Shown: positions 8,866 to 17,675 of the stretch, one piece after another
How the letters are laid out: each line of letters opens with the position of its first letter
Position numbering within the stretch: position 1 is the first letter of the stretch
Assembly: GCF_042466415.1 (NCBI RefSeq)
Contig: NZ_JAXHCH010000002.1
Location: 2,170,001-2,234,000, forward strand
Origin: Albirhodobacter sp042466415
GTDB taxonomy: Bacteria > Pseudomonadota > Alphaproteobacteria > Rhodobacterales > Rhodobacteraceae
Reading direction: 5' to 3'
Length of the DNA stretch: 64,000 bases
Made by a program: the position numbers and the translations under genes
The notes under the pieces: generated by a model
The model's input: only the letters and a program-made list of their open reading frames with translations
The model's database searches: none
Told to the model about the DNA's origin: nothing

Positions 8866-10320
8866 TTACAGATCCAGAATTTGTTGCATCAATTGGTCAA
8901 GCGTCTGAATGACGCGCGCATTGGCTGAGTAAAACTGCTCGATCTGCATCAGTTTTTGCATTTCGTAATCAGTGTCGACGCCGTCTTCGAGTTGCATCTC
9001 ATTCAGGGCCGTAGAGCGTGATAGCGCGTATGTCTCGCGATCTTCGTAGTCTTGCCGCGACGAAGACGCTTGGGACAAAATCTCCGCCGCGAGCCCGCTT
9101 GACGACCTAGCAACGCCTGTGAAGCTTCCTGAACTCGCATAGGCTGTGTTGGATAGCGCCTCTGCGAAGGCCGATATTTGCGCTGAATTCCCAACGGATC
9201 CTTGCGAGATCGCGCCTAAGCCATCACGCAAACGCCAAAGTTCGCCGCCGCGGGCAGGATCAACCAAAGCGTTCACAGCGATCCGGCCTGCGAGACCCGT
9301 CTCAGACGCAATATCAAGCGCGGCGCCAGCATCGGTGAACAAACCCGGATCCCCGGCGGACACCGTGGGATCCAGGCCGGTCTCTTCGAAGCGCGAGATA
9401 AAGTCTCGTGCAAGAGCGTCAATCTGGATTTGCATCTCCGGCGCCACTGTATCACGGATCGTGAAAAGGGCGCCGAGCGTCCCCCCCCCCATAACACCCG
9501 CATCGGAGCTATCGATCGAGAGACTTCCGAGTGACAAACCAGACAAAACCCCGCTCGTCAGGGTGCGTTCCGCGGTTACAACGCCGGAAGTGCTAAACCC
9601 GATCGATTTCGCGTTCCCCTCCAACAAAATTGCGCCGCCAGTCGTGTAGAGGGAAATCTGCCCTAAATCCCGCGTAACCTCGCGCACGGGAACAATTTCG
9701 GAGATCTTATCCACGAGCAATTGTCGCTCATCCATCAGAGCAGTCGCGTCACGTTGGGAGCTCAGCTGAGCGATGATCTGTGCGTTCAACTCGTCGACGC
9801 GCTGCAATGACGTATTGAGGGTCTCCACCTGACGACCAATTTCAACGTCCGCCGAGGTACGGATCGTCTCGATCTCCTTGGAGATGGAATTAATCTTCTC
9901 GGTAAGATCTTCCGCTTTGGCGAGAACGCTAGCTTGACGTGCTTCGCTATCGGGGCGGCTCGCCGAGTCAATTAAGGAGGCTTCGAAATCATCGATCACC
10001 GAGGTCAAAGACCCATCCGCGCCGCTTTCTCCCAAGACGGTTTCAATCCGCACATAAAAATCGGCAAGTGTCGATGCGTTTGCCGTGGCGGCATCTGCAA
10101 GGCGACGATCGGCGAGAACAACAGTGTTTACGGCGCGCGCCACCCCGTCAACCTTGACGCCGGCGCCATTCCCGTCGACGGTCTGTGACGATAGGTTCAA
10201 TTCGCGGCGCGCAAAGCCCTCAGTCATGGCATTGGCGACATTGGAAGACACGACATCAGCAGCACGCGAAGCCGCTGCAAGCCCTGACAATGCGTTGGTA
10301 AGCGATCCCGTGATGCTCAT
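8866..10320 (-). CDS. flgK: Flagellar hook-associated protein FlgK
   Basis: 484-aa HAP1 located next to the hook tip. The N-terminus MSITGSLTNALSGLAAASRAADVVSSNVANA is the flagellar rod/hook pattern and the C-terminus (YEMQKLMQIEQFYSANARVIQTLDQLM) is the matching coiled coil. An unbroken G10 tract (C10 on the plus strand at 9481-9490) lies inside the gene, where it encodes part of VMGGGTLGAL; a one-base slip would end the protein early. As written the frame is intact. It is preceded by flgE with a 27-bp gap. Confidence 0.94.
   Translation of the reverse strand: MSITGSLTNALSGLAAASRAADVVSSNVANAMTEGFARRELNLSSQTVDGNGAGVKVDGVARAVNTVVLADRRLADAATANASTLADFYVRIETVLGESGADGSLTSVIDDFEASLIDSASRPDSEARQASVLAKAEDLTEKINSISKEIETIRTSADVEIGRQVETLNTSLQRVDELNAQIIAQLSSQRDATALMDERQLLVDKISEIVPVREVTRDLGQISLYTTGGAILLEGNAKSIGFSTSGVVTAERTLTSGVLSGLSLGSLSIDSSDAGVMGGGTLGALFTIRDTVAPEMQIQIDALARDFISRFEETGLDPTVSAGDPGLFTDAGAALDIASETGLAGRIAVNALVDPARGGELWRLRDGLGAISQGSVGNSAQISAFAEALSNTAYASSGSFTGVARSSSGLAAEILSQASSSRQDYEDRETYALSRSTALNEMQLEDGVDTDYEMQKLMQIEQFYSANARVIQTLDQLMQQILDL
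9481..9490 (-). repeat. G10 homopolymer within flgK
   Basis: Ten consecutive C on the plus strand, read as G10 in flgK, immediately after an ATG-derived G run coding MGGGT. It is the longest mononucleotide run I saw in the window. Confidence 0.9.
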
Positions 10321-10347
10321 GTCGTGAATCCCATCTGTTTAAAAGTC

Positions 10348-11688
10348 TTACCGCTTGATGTTGGTGGTTTCTTGCAGCATCTCGTCGACCGTCTGGATGA
10401 CCTTGGCGTTCGACGAATAGGCGCGCTGGGTCTGGATAAGCGAAGTAAGCTCTTGCGCGACGTCGGTCGCAGAACCTTCACGCGCATACCCCACAACCGC
10501 ACCCGTCGGGCCGTCACCGGCATCCCACAAGAAGAACGATCCGGATTTGGGCGACACTTGGAATGTCTGGTTGTTTAGAGCATTGAGCCCATTAACATTG
10601 GGAACATCAACGAGCGGAATCTGGTAGATGCTGCGCGTAAAACCAGTGTCATAAGTCGCTGTAATCAGACCTTTTTCATCAATTTCGACACCCGTCAGGT
10701 TCCCGACTGGAGACCCGTCTTTAGTGATGGATGTCGGCGCGAAACTATCAGAGAGCTGGGTCAGACCGTTTGTATCGCCAATCTTACCGATCGTGAGGTT
10801 GATACTTTGCAGACCCTCCGCGACCGTCAGATCAAGGGTGCCCGTTGCAGCGTCGTAAGCCGGCCCCGAAACAGTCGTGACGGAGGACAGCGTACCGCCG
10901 TTCACGCTCGTGTTGTCGAATACCAACGTGTAGGTGCCCATGATGCTCTCGTCGACGCCCGCAGTAGATGTATCATCCAAAGTGGCGGAGTCGCGAATGA
11001 CCATTGTCCACGAGTTTGACGAGCCTGTCGCCGGGACGGTCGGTGTAAAGGTGACATCTAGGGTCTCGGACGTACCAAGATTTCCGAAATACTCAACGGA
11101 AAGCGGCAGAGCCTCACCGCTCGTCCCAGCGTAGGTCGACGTCGCGGGCAAATTCACCCCGAGATTTATTTTGGATGTAGGGTCGCCCGCGGTCTGGTTG
11201 GCGTTGATCACAACGGGTTGAAGGCCCGCGACTGTATCGCGCGGCAAGGTCGGAATTGTACCATCCGCATTCGCAGGCCAGCCAAGAAGAACGAGGCCGG
11301 ATGACGTCTTCAAAATTCCGTCTTCATCCGTTGAGAACGACCCCGTCGTCGTCATCATCAACGGCTCGTCACCACTGTTGGAATTGAGCGACACCTCCGT
11401 CGTGACCGGCAACATCCCACGGCCGGAAATGGCGATATCGAGGGCGTTCGAAGTCGTGACGAGTGCGCCGCGCTCATCGATCGCGCGCGAGGACGTCGCA
11501 CGAACACCGCCCGCCGAATAGGTGCCCGAATTCGTGGAGTTGGTGATCACAAGGCTATCAAAATCTGCCTCTGCGCGTTTATAGCCGTAAGTTCCGGAAT
11601 TCGCGATGTTGTCGGAGATGGTTGCAAGCCTTGTCGCGTTGGCGGCAAGCCCCGCAACGCCCGCGTTGAGCGATGAAGAAATGGACAT
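10348..11688 (-). CDS. flgE: Flagellar hook protein FlgE
   Basis: 446-aa hook subunit. The N-terminus MSISSSLNAGVAGLAANATRL followed by ISDNIANSGTYGYKRAEADF is the flagellar rod/hook signature, the FlgE-type insert runs through the middle, and the C-terminal D0 helix is QTQRAYSSNAKVIQTVDEML. The frame is open 9 codons further upstream, but the Met at 11688 is preferred because it has AGAAAGG about 10 nt upstream and gives the canonical start. It lies 87 bp downstream of motB, a gap long enough for a promoter; I saw no convincing sigma-54 element there. Confidence 0.95.
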   Translation of the reverse strand: MSISSSLNAGVAGLAANATRLATISDNIANSGTYGYKRAEADFDSLVITNSTNSGTYSAGGVRATSSRAIDERGALVTTSNALDIAISGRGMLPVTTEVSLNSNSGDEPLMMTTTGSFSTDEDGILKTSSGLVLLGWPANADGTIPTLPRDTVAGLQPVVINANQTAGDPTSKINLGVNLPATSTYAGTSGEALPLSVEYFGNLGTSETLDVTFTPTVPATGSSNSWTMVIRDSATLDDTSTAGVDESIMGTYTLVFDNTSVNGGTLSSVTTVSGPAYDAATGTLDLTVAEGLQSINLTIGKIGDTNGLTQLSDSFAPTSITKDGSPVGNLTGVEIDEKGLITATYDTGFTRSIYQIPLVDVPNVNGLNALNNQTFQVSPKSGSFFLWDAGDGPTGAVVGYAREGSATDVAQELTSLIQTQRAYSSNAKVIQTVDEMLQETTNIKR

Positions 11689-11775
11689 GTATTTGCGCCT
11701 TTCTGATGCTGGCATTCCCTATTGGAACCAAGATGCGTGCTGTGGTTTAAGATCTTGCTAACGACGACACATTCG

Positions 11776-12636
11776 TCAGGATTTCTTCCGGTCCGAGCGC
11801 AGAAGAATAATTTCAATTCGATTATTTCGTTCCGCCATCGGGTTCGTCGCGACCCGTTTGCGATCCGCGAATCCCGAGATCCGTTCGATCCGCGCGGCAT
11901 CAAAACCCGCACCGGTGAAGATATCGCGCACCGCTGCGGCGCGGTCGGTCGAGAGATCCCAACTTGGGTTCACTTTCAGAATATTTGGATAGGTTTTGGT
12001 GTGCCCGTTGATCGCAATCTCGTTCGAAACGACGCCGAAAACGCGCGCGATCATGGATACAATTTCGATCATGATCGGTGTTGGCTGTGCCGAATTGCGC
12101 TCGAATAAGGGATCGTTTTTGATATCGAAAAACTCGACGATGAGCCCCTCGTCTGTAACGCGTGTCACGATATGACGGGCCAGTTGTTCACTGACCATCG
12201 ATTCCCCACTCTTGCCCATGAGCGCTTTGTCGATCTCCTTCGCGATCTCCTCAAGCTTACCATTCTCGGAATCAGCGCCTTGGGTTTCCATGCCCGTTTG
12301 ACCCCGGGATTGATGTTCCTCGGTAGGATTTGGCGCACTGCCACCGGAGCCGATTTGCGCGATCTGGTCCTCGGAGAAAACCGATTCCCCCCCGAAGGCC
12401 CCATCACCGCCACCGGAGATCCGGTTGATCGGAATCGTCGGGCTAAAATAATCCGCAATCCCCTTACGCTGTTTTTCAGTCGTGGCATTTAGCAGCCACA
12501 TCAGCATGAAGAACGCCATCATCGCGGTCACAAAATCGGCGTAGGCCACTTTCCAAGCGCCACCATGATGGCCACCGCCACCGACGACTTTCTTACGCTT
12601 GATAATGATTGGAGCTGCGGAATCGCGCGCGGACAT
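11776..12636 (-). CDS. motB: Flagellar motor stator protein MotB
   Basis: 286-aa inner-membrane stator subunit that anchors to peptidoglycan. One transmembrane helix starts after WKVAYADFVTAMMAFFMLM; Asp34 is the expected proton-carrying residue. A plug/linker region follows, then an OmpA-like peptidoglycan-binding domain (about 150-286) with NGHTKTYPN, NPSWDLSTDRAAAVRD and NPMAERNNRIEI. The start MSARDS is chosen over an upstream Met because GTGAGGTGG sits 4 nt before it. motA is not in the window. It is the first gene of the flagellar run and has a CtrA-like site 44-58 bp upstream. Confidence 0.95.
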   Translation of the reverse strand: MSARDSAAPIIIKRKKVVGGGGHHGGAWKVAYADFVTAMMAFFMLMWLLNATTEKQRKGIADYFSPTIPINRISGGGDGAFGGESVFSEDQIAQIGSGGSAPNPTEEHQSRGQTGMETQGADSENGKLEEIAKEIDKALMGKSGESMVSEQLARHIVTRVTDEGLIVEFFDIKNDPLFERNSAQPTPIMIEIVSMIARVFGVVSNEIAINGHTKTYPNILKVNPSWDLSTDRAAAVRDIFTGAGFDAARIERISGFADRKRVATNPMAERNNRIEIILLRSDRKKS

Positions 12637-12645
12637 GGGCCACCT

Positions 12646-12662
12646 CACTTTGTTACAAAGTG
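12646..12662. promoter_or_regulatory. 17-bp palindrome in the motB 5' leader
   Basis: CACTTTG TTA CAAAGTG: 7-bp perfect arms, centre TTA. It lies 10-26 bp upstream of the motB start and abuts the ribosome-binding site, so it could be an operator or an mRNA hairpin affecting translation. Confidence 0.4.
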
Positions 12663-12679
12663 GGTATAACAAGGGGGCC

Positions 12680-12694
12680 TTAACGTGCGCTTAA
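12680..12694 (-). promoter_or_regulatory. CtrA-type binding site upstream of the flagellar operon
   Basis: TTAACGTGCGCTTAA is an exact TTAA-N7-TTAA match, the full CtrA consensus of alphaproteobacteria. It lies 44-58 bp upstream of motB. CtrA control of flagellar genes is established in Rhodobacterales; binding here is inferred. Confidence 0.6.
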
Positions 12695-12717
12695 GCCATA
12701 AACCATTTACGTTTTTG

Positions 12718-13533
12718 TTATGGCACGATGCGATCAAGCATCGACTGATGCAGGGAAGGCTGGGCAGTGATCAGACCGTTGGATTGGGGGATCGCTCGAT
12801 TGAACGTGAGCGCAAGGCCCTGACGGTCAGTGGATATTACACCGGCTCGCCCGGCAATCAGAGCACCGGCCGCGATATCCCATTCCCACGCGGGACGCAT
12901 CGACAGGGCCACATCAAAACGCCCTGACGCAACCAAGCAAAGCCGCCAAGCAAGAGACGACCGAAAAGTGCGCGTAACTTGCGGGACGTTCCCCGCGCGC
13001 CAATGATGGGAAGCAAAACTCGCCGCCGAGGTAATAACTGTCGTCTCTGGCCCCAAAGGCGCACTGTCAGCAGGGGCCAAATGCTCTCCGTTGAGCAAGG
13101 AGGGGCCATCTACAGTGGCAGTGTAGAGATCGCCGCGCATCGGCACAAACACCACCGCCGCCGTCACTTGCCCGCCACGCGATATTGCGAGCGAATGAGA
13201 GAACCCGTCGGCCCCCTCGATAAAAGCACGGGTCCCATCGATCGGGTCAATGATAAAACAGCTCTCGCGATCCAGGCGCGCGAGATCATCGACGCTTTCT
13301 TCCGAAAGCCAGCCGTAATCCGGCCGGGCGCGGCGAAGCTCTGCCTCAAGCATGGCATTGATCGCAAGATCTGCCTCAGTCACCGGCCCTGCGCCCGCGT
13401 CTTTCTCCCAGACCTCGGGATTCTTACGCCAAAAACGCGATGCGATATCTCCTGATGCTTTCGCGGCCTCAATCAAGATCGCAAGGTCATCTTGGTGTGA
13501 CGTATTACTTTCCGGCAAGGGTGAGACCTTCAA
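12718..13533 (-). CDS. Inositol monophosphatase-family phosphatase (CysQ/HisN-like)
   Basis: 271-aa Mg-dependent phosphatase of the FIG superfamily. Metal ligands are present: Glu78/Glu79 in WLSEES, the signature DPIDGT at 96-101 (Asp96, Asp99), and Asp219 in EWDIAAG. The substrate could be 3'-phosphoadenosine 5'-phosphate, histidinol phosphate or inositol phosphate; sequence alone does not decide, though the short PVTEADLAIN block is common in CysQ-like members of this order. It overlaps the 3' end of pmbA by 29 nt on the same strand, so the two are probably co-transcribed. Confidence 0.85.
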   Translation of the reverse strand: MKVSPLPESNTSHQDDLAILIEAAKASGDIASRFWRKNPEVWEKDAGAGPVTEADLAINAMLEAELRRARPDYGWLSEESVDDLARLDRESCFIIDPIDGTRAFIEGADGFSHSLAISRGGQVTAAVVFVPMRGDLYTATVDGPSLLNGEHLAPADSAPLGPETTVITSAASFASHHWRAGNVPQVTRTFRSSLAWRLCLVASGRFDVALSMRPAWEWDIAAGALIAGRAGVISTDRQGLALTFNRAIPQSNGLITAQPSLHQSMLDRIVP

Positions 13534-14848
13534 CCAGCAAGCTTGGGATCACATGGCTAGAATAGGCGCGCCCATCATTGGCCGGGATAACACTGCGCAA
13601 CATTTCGATCAAATTACCCGCCACGGTGCATTCGTTAACAGGATAGGCAATCTCGCCATTCTCGACCCAGAAGCCCGCCGCTCCGCGCGAATAATCGCCC
13701 GTCGTCGGGTTGATCGAGGAGCCGATCATTGAGGTGATCCAAAGCCCGGTGCCCATCTCGCGCAACAAAGCCTCACGAGTATTGTCGCCTTGCGTCAACG
13801 CGATATTCGACATTCCCGGAGACGGCGGCGATGATGTCCCACGTGCTGCGGACCCAGTGCTTTGCAAGCCCAGCTTGCGCGCCGTTGCGAGATCAAGCGT
13901 CCACCCCATCAAGACACCATTTTCCACGATCGTACGGCGCGCCGTCGGAAGCCCTTCCGCATCGAAGGGCCGCGATCCCGAGATTCGCGGGCGGTGCGGA
14001 TCTTCAGTAATCGTCAAACCATTCGGCAACACCTGCTCGCCCAAGAGCGCACGTGCCCAAGACGCACCGCGCGCAATTGAAGCGCCGTTCGTCGCGCTGA
14101 TCAGGTGGCTGATCAATCCCGCTGCAATACGCTCGTCGTAGAGTACGGGATAAGCACCCGTCGGCGGCTGTTGCGCCCCCTTGCGTTCAACCGCGCGCTG
14201 ACCTGCCAGCACGCCGATAGAAGCAGCATCGGGCAGATCGGCCTGATACGTGCAGCTCTCCGCGGCCCAATCGCGCTCCATCTCCAGCCCTTCGCCAGCG
14301 ATAGCAACCGCAGCGGTCGACCGCGACGTGCGACCATATCCGCCCTCAAACCCGTTTGACGCGGCAATGTGCAAGCGACGGCTCGAATAGCTCGCAGATG
14401 CAGACTGCACTTGCTGAACACCTTGAACGCCAAGTGCCGCCGATTCCGCAACCCGCGCATCATGCTCCAACGCCTCTGCGGAGGGCTCGGGCGAGGCATC
14501 GGAAAGCTCCAACGCATCCAAGTCCCAGTTTTGTGCGAGCTGCGAGGGATCGGCGAGGCCCAGATAGGGATCCGGAGGCGTTTCCCGCGCCATTGCAACC
14601 GCGCGCTGCGCCATTTCATCCATCGTGCGCTGCGAAATATCGGATGCAGACACGCATGCCTGACGACCGTCAATCAAAACGCGCAACCCGATCTCCACGC
14701 CTTCCGCACGCTCGGCCTGCTCCAGCCGCCCTTCTCGCACATCAATCGACACTGCGCGCCCGTCGACGGCGATGGCGTCTGCTTGCGTCGCTCCCGCCGC
14801 TTTGGCGGCGTTCAGGAGGGCATGCGTCAATACGGAGAGGTCTGTCAT
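13505..14848 (-). CDS. pmbA: TldE/PmbA-family metalloprotease subunit
   Basis: 447-aa member of the TldD/TldE (PmbA) family. The pair TldD/TldE degrades unfolded peptides and matures microcin B17 in E. coli; TldE itself lacks the HExxxH zinc motif and none is seen here, so this is the E-type subunit. Typical blocks are GVEIGLRVLIDGRQACVS, the LIDGRQ-like N-domain, and the C-terminal GLWITSMIGSSINPTTGDYS and GFWVENGEIAYPVNECT. The start at 14848 (MTDLSV) has AAAGGCG 7 nt upstream. tldD is not in the window. Confidence 0.92.
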   Translation of the reverse strand: MTDLSVLTHALLNAAKAAGATQADAIAVDGRAVSIDVREGRLEQAERAEGVEIGLRVLIDGRQACVSASDISQRTMDEMAQRAVAMARETPPDPYLGLADPSQLAQNWDLDALELSDASPEPSAEALEHDARVAESAALGVQGVQQVQSASASYSSRRLHIAASNGFEGGYGRTSRSTAAVAIAGEGLEMERDWAAESCTYQADLPDAASIGVLAGQRAVERKGAQQPPTGAYPVLYDERIAAGLISHLISATNGASIARGASWARALLGEQVLPNGLTITEDPHRPRISGSRPFDAEGLPTARRTIVENGVLMGWTLDLATARKLGLQSTGSAARGTSSPPSPGMSNIALTQGDNTREALLREMGTGLWITSMIGSSINPTTGDYSRGAAGFWVENGEIAYPVNECTVAGNLIEMLRSVIPANDGRAYSSHVIPSLLVEGLTLAGK

Positions 14849-14914
14849 CGGATCGCCTTTAATGATGTGGGCTGCGCCTTGGCGTAGCGCCATGTTTGGG
14901 AGCATTCGCGCGAC

Positions 14915-16399
14915 TTAGCGCAGGCGTTGGCCATTGGCATATACACCGCCATCCTCACGCATCTCGATCTTCGACGTTAAGACATCATCTCCCGCAGGAA
15001 CAGCAAACAGACCAAGCATCATACGAACGCCCATCAATTGATCTGATGGCAAAAGACCCGTCGCCACCAGATTATCAATCAATGCGTTTCCGCCTTCGAG
15101 CCGCAGATCGACGGCTCCGGCCGGCATCGGAATCCCGGCAGCATTGTCGATTGTCGCCGCGCCGCTTCCGGTCAAGTCCGCGCCCATCAGTTTAACTTGC
15201 AGCGATTTCAGCGCGACCGATTGCAGTTCGAAGGGAACTTGACCGGTGGCGGCCATGTCGACAGATGCGCCAATCTCGCCGGTCACTTTTCCCATGCCTT
15301 CGAGGTCAACCACGATGCTCGCGGGAGTACGCGGCAAATGCCCTGACGGATCGAACATGGCCCAAACCTCGTCATTCACCGTCACGTTTTCCATCCGCAG
15401 CTCAACTCCGACTGGCGCAGCCTCACCGGGAACCATCGGGATCTGCAATCCACCCGTCGCGCTCGCCATATCAAGATGGATCGGGAACGGAAGCGATGGC
15501 ATCGCCACATCCGCCGTTGCCTCGGCAGAGCTGACACAGTAGCGCGCACCGGTTTGATCCATGTTGAACGCAAGCGTGCCCGTTTGGGCGGTCGTTTTAG
15601 TGGTCATTGCGCCCATCGGGCCATCAGCCTCACTCGACCCTGTGGACTGTCCGAACTTCATCTCGCCCGACATACGCATCCCGTTCTCGAGCGCAGTCGC
15701 CAGATCTGTACTCGCCGCATCTTCGGGAGTCTTCATGTCAAACTTCATCGTCGCGTCGTTAATTTCGCCCGATGATGTGAAGGTGCCTTCGCCCTGAGGA
15801 TCCGCACCGGTCGCCGTATAGCCAAGTCGCTCGATCTGGAAATCCGACGCAACCTGCATGCCCATGCCAGAGGTCACCGTTTCCGTGCCGCGCAGATTTT
15901 CCGCCGTGAAGCGCATGGTGACAGGCAAGCTCTCCTCGCCGTTCAAACCTGCAGGTTGGTCCGTCCGCGCCTCGATTGCCATCGCAGGCAGATCGAAGAC
16001 AATCTTCATATCGTCCACATCACCCGAGATTTGCGCGACGAGATCGGTCTGGATCAACTCAATTTCTGTCTTCGCTTCGCTCCCGTCGAGCGCCGTGTTC
16101 GACATAACGCCGCGCGCCTTATCCGACATCGTCAGGGTTACTTCGCCCCCATCATCCGCCAAACGCAGCTCAGGGATTGTCAGCACCGCATCGCCGGTCT
16201 CGTTCGGGAACGTCATCACGACGTCGCGCAAAATCAGATCACTGCCCTGCGCCGTCTCCTTGGCGGTGACAGTCAAACCGGCGCTGGTGTAATATTCCTG
16301 CATCAATCCCCAGACATCATCAGGGCTGATATCTGCCTGCGCAGGAATAGCAAACGCTGCGAGAGCAGTGCTCATGACAAGGGATTTTTTCAAAGACAT
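14915..16399 (-). CDS. DUF2125 domain-containing exported protein
   Basis: 494-aa protein with a cleavable-type signal peptide (MSLKKSLVMSTALAAFAIPAQA) and a long beta-rich body resembling DUF2125 proteins of alphaproteobacteria. Repeated patterns such as DVVMTFPNETGDAVLTIPEL and LDGSEAKTEIELIQTDLV suggest a repetitive beta structure like AsmA/LptC-type envelope proteins, but no function is known. The start at 16399 is supported by AGGTGGAAGTA just upstream. It is a periplasmic or outer-envelope protein by inference. Its promoter region overlaps that of the divergent crotonase-fold gene. Confidence 0.75.
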   Translation of the reverse strand: MSLKKSLVMSTALAAFAIPAQADISPDDVWGLMQEYYTSAGLTVTAKETAQGSDLILRDVVMTFPNETGDAVLTIPELRLADDGGEVTLTMSDKARGVMSNTALDGSEAKTEIELIQTDLVAQISGDVDDMKIVFDLPAMAIEARTDQPAGLNGEESLPVTMRFTAENLRGTETVTSGMGMQVASDFQIERLGYTATGADPQGEGTFTSSGEINDATMKFDMKTPEDAASTDLATALENGMRMSGEMKFGQSTGSSEADGPMGAMTTKTTAQTGTLAFNMDQTGARYCVSSAEATADVAMPSLPFPIHLDMASATGGLQIPMVPGEAAPVGVELRMENVTVNDEVWAMFDPSGHLPRTPASIVVDLEGMGKVTGEIGASVDMAATGQVPFELQSVALKSLQVKLMGADLTGSGAATIDNAAGIPMPAGAVDLRLEGGNALIDNLVATGLLPSDQLMGVRMMLGLFAVPAGDDVLTSKIEMREDGGVYANGQRLR

Positions 16400-16505
16400 T
16401 ACTTCCACCTATCGAGTTCGTTGCAGCGCCACGGGAATCTTCCGTCCGGCAGTTCCACAATCTGTTAGTATGATACATCATGACCCTGACCCAAAAGGTC
16501 AAGCG

Positions 16506-17153
16506 ATGCATCGGCGGCAAATTGACTTGGGGGAGAGAATATTGATCGACTTGCACAAACGTGATGGCATCTGGTCCGTGACACTTAATCGGCCGGAGAA
16601 GGCAAATTCTCTCACGCGAGACATGTTAAACTCGATCGTAGCCCATGCGCGTGCGGCGGCACAGGCCAACGCCCGCGCCTTTGTGCTACGCGGGGAGGGC
16701 AAGGTTTTCTCCGCAGGGGCCGATTTGACGCAAGCGGCCGAAGGCCTCGCCGTTGATCCGATTTGGGAAGATGTTTCGGGCGCGATTGCGGCCCTGCCCT
16801 GCCTGACGATCGCCGCGCTCAATGGCACCTTGGCAGGCGGCGCGATGGGAATGGCATTAGCCTGTGACCTGCGCATCAGTGTCGCGAATGCCAATTTTTT
16901 CTATCCGGTAATGAAGCTCGGCTTTTTGCCGCAACCCTCCGATCCCGCGCGCATGGTCCGCTTGATTGGTCCTGCGCGGACCAAGATGATCCTGATGGCA
17001 GGCGCGAAAATCACGGCGCAAGAGGCGTTGAATTGGGGGTTGATCGATCGGATCGTCGATATTTGCACATTCGACGCAGAGATCGATGCTCTCACCCGCG
17101 ACGTTTGCGGCGCGAGCGCGGATCATGTCACGGCAATTAAGGCAATGATTTAG
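16506..17153 (+). CDS. Short enoyl-CoA hydratase/isomerase-family (crotonase-fold) protein
   Basis: 215 aa from the Met at 16506; a TTG at 16542 preceded by GGGGGAGAG would give 203 aa and is also plausible. The crotonase core is clear: SVTLNRPEKANSLT, RGEGKVFSAGADLTQA (oxyanion hole), LAGGAMGMALACDLRIS. Both catalytic Glu positions of crotonase appear replaced (Gly in GAMGMALACD for Glu144, Val in YPVMKLGF for Glu164). The family is usually about 260 aa, so the C-terminal helices are also short. A hydratase reaction is therefore doubtful; a different crotonase reaction or a binding role is possible. Confidence 0.75.
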   Translation: MHRRQIDLGERILIDLHKRDGIWSVTLNRPEKANSLTRDMLNSIVAHARAAAQANARAFVLRGEGKVFSAGADLTQAAEGLAVDPIWEDVSGAIAALPCLTIAALNGTLAGGAMGMALACDLRISVANANFFYPVMKLGFLPQPSDPARMVRLIGPARTKMILMAGAKITAQEALNWGLIDRIVDICTFDAEIDALTRDVCGASADHVTAIKAMI

Positions 17154-17157
17154 CCCT

Positions 17158-17192
17158 AAAAAAGAGGGGCTCCCCTTTCGGCGAAGCCCCTC
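17158..17192 (-). terminator. Rho-independent terminator of the DUF2853 gene
   Basis: On the minus strand GAGGGGCT (complement of 17185-17192) pairs with AGCCCCTC (complement of 17164-17171) and is followed by TTTTTT (17158-17163). It starts 22 bp after the stop. It also lies at the 3' end of the convergent crotonase-fold gene and could act in both directions. Confidence 0.85.
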
Positions 17193-17213
17193 GCGATAAG
17201 ATCGGGTTCTACT

Positions 17214-17555
17214 TCAGGCGTAGATGCTTTCTTTTCCGAAGTGCTTTGTGAGCATATAATAAATCACGGCGCGAAACTTGTTGCGCTCCGACTTGCCATA
17301 GGTCTCGATGACTGCATCAATCGCTGCATCCAGCTCTGGCCCATCTTTCAGGCCAAGTTTTTTCTCGAGAAAATTCTTCTTTACCGTCTCAAGCTCGGAT
17401 TTGTCCGAACCGGCAACGGTCGATGCATCTGCGTTATAGATCGCGGGGCCGCATCCAATTGTCACTTTCGTGAGCAAATCCATATCCGGCGTCATCCCGC
17501 ATTTGGTTTTCAGATCGTCGGCATATTTGGCGATAAGGTCGTCTCTTTTGCCCAT
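17214..17555 (-). CDS. DUF2853 family protein
   Basis: 113-aa cytoplasmic protein matching the small DUF2853 family in length and blocks: MGKRDDLIAKYADDLKTKCG at the start, LLTKVTIGCGPAIYNADAS, VKKNFLEKKLGL, and the C-terminal YGKSERNKFRAVIYYMLTKHF. The function of the family is unknown. The start at 17555 has AGGACG 9 nt upstream and gives the conserved N-terminus. It stands alone with its own terminator. The 164-bp gap between it and the end of ahcY holds its promoter region and one hairpin at 17676-17697. Confidence 0.85.
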   Translation of the reverse strand: MGKRDDLIAKYADDLKTKCGMTPDMDLLTKVTIGCGPAIYNADASTVAGSDKSELETVKKNFLEKKLGLKDGPELDAAIDAVIETYGKSERNKFRAVIYYMLTKHFGKESIYA

Positions 17556-17675
17556 GATTGTCGTCCTGTCCGTCAAGTTTTGATGATCTGCGCCTGAAAC
17601 GCAGGATTGTCATCAAAGCCTAGGCGATGCGCAGACGAGAACAAAGCTAATTCTTTTCGGGCCAGATATGCAAAT

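Noticed and set aside
11689..11775. Sigma-54 promoter between motB and flgE
   Set aside because: The GG/GC doublets with the right spacing were not found; the closest match (TTGG...ATGCC) is poor.
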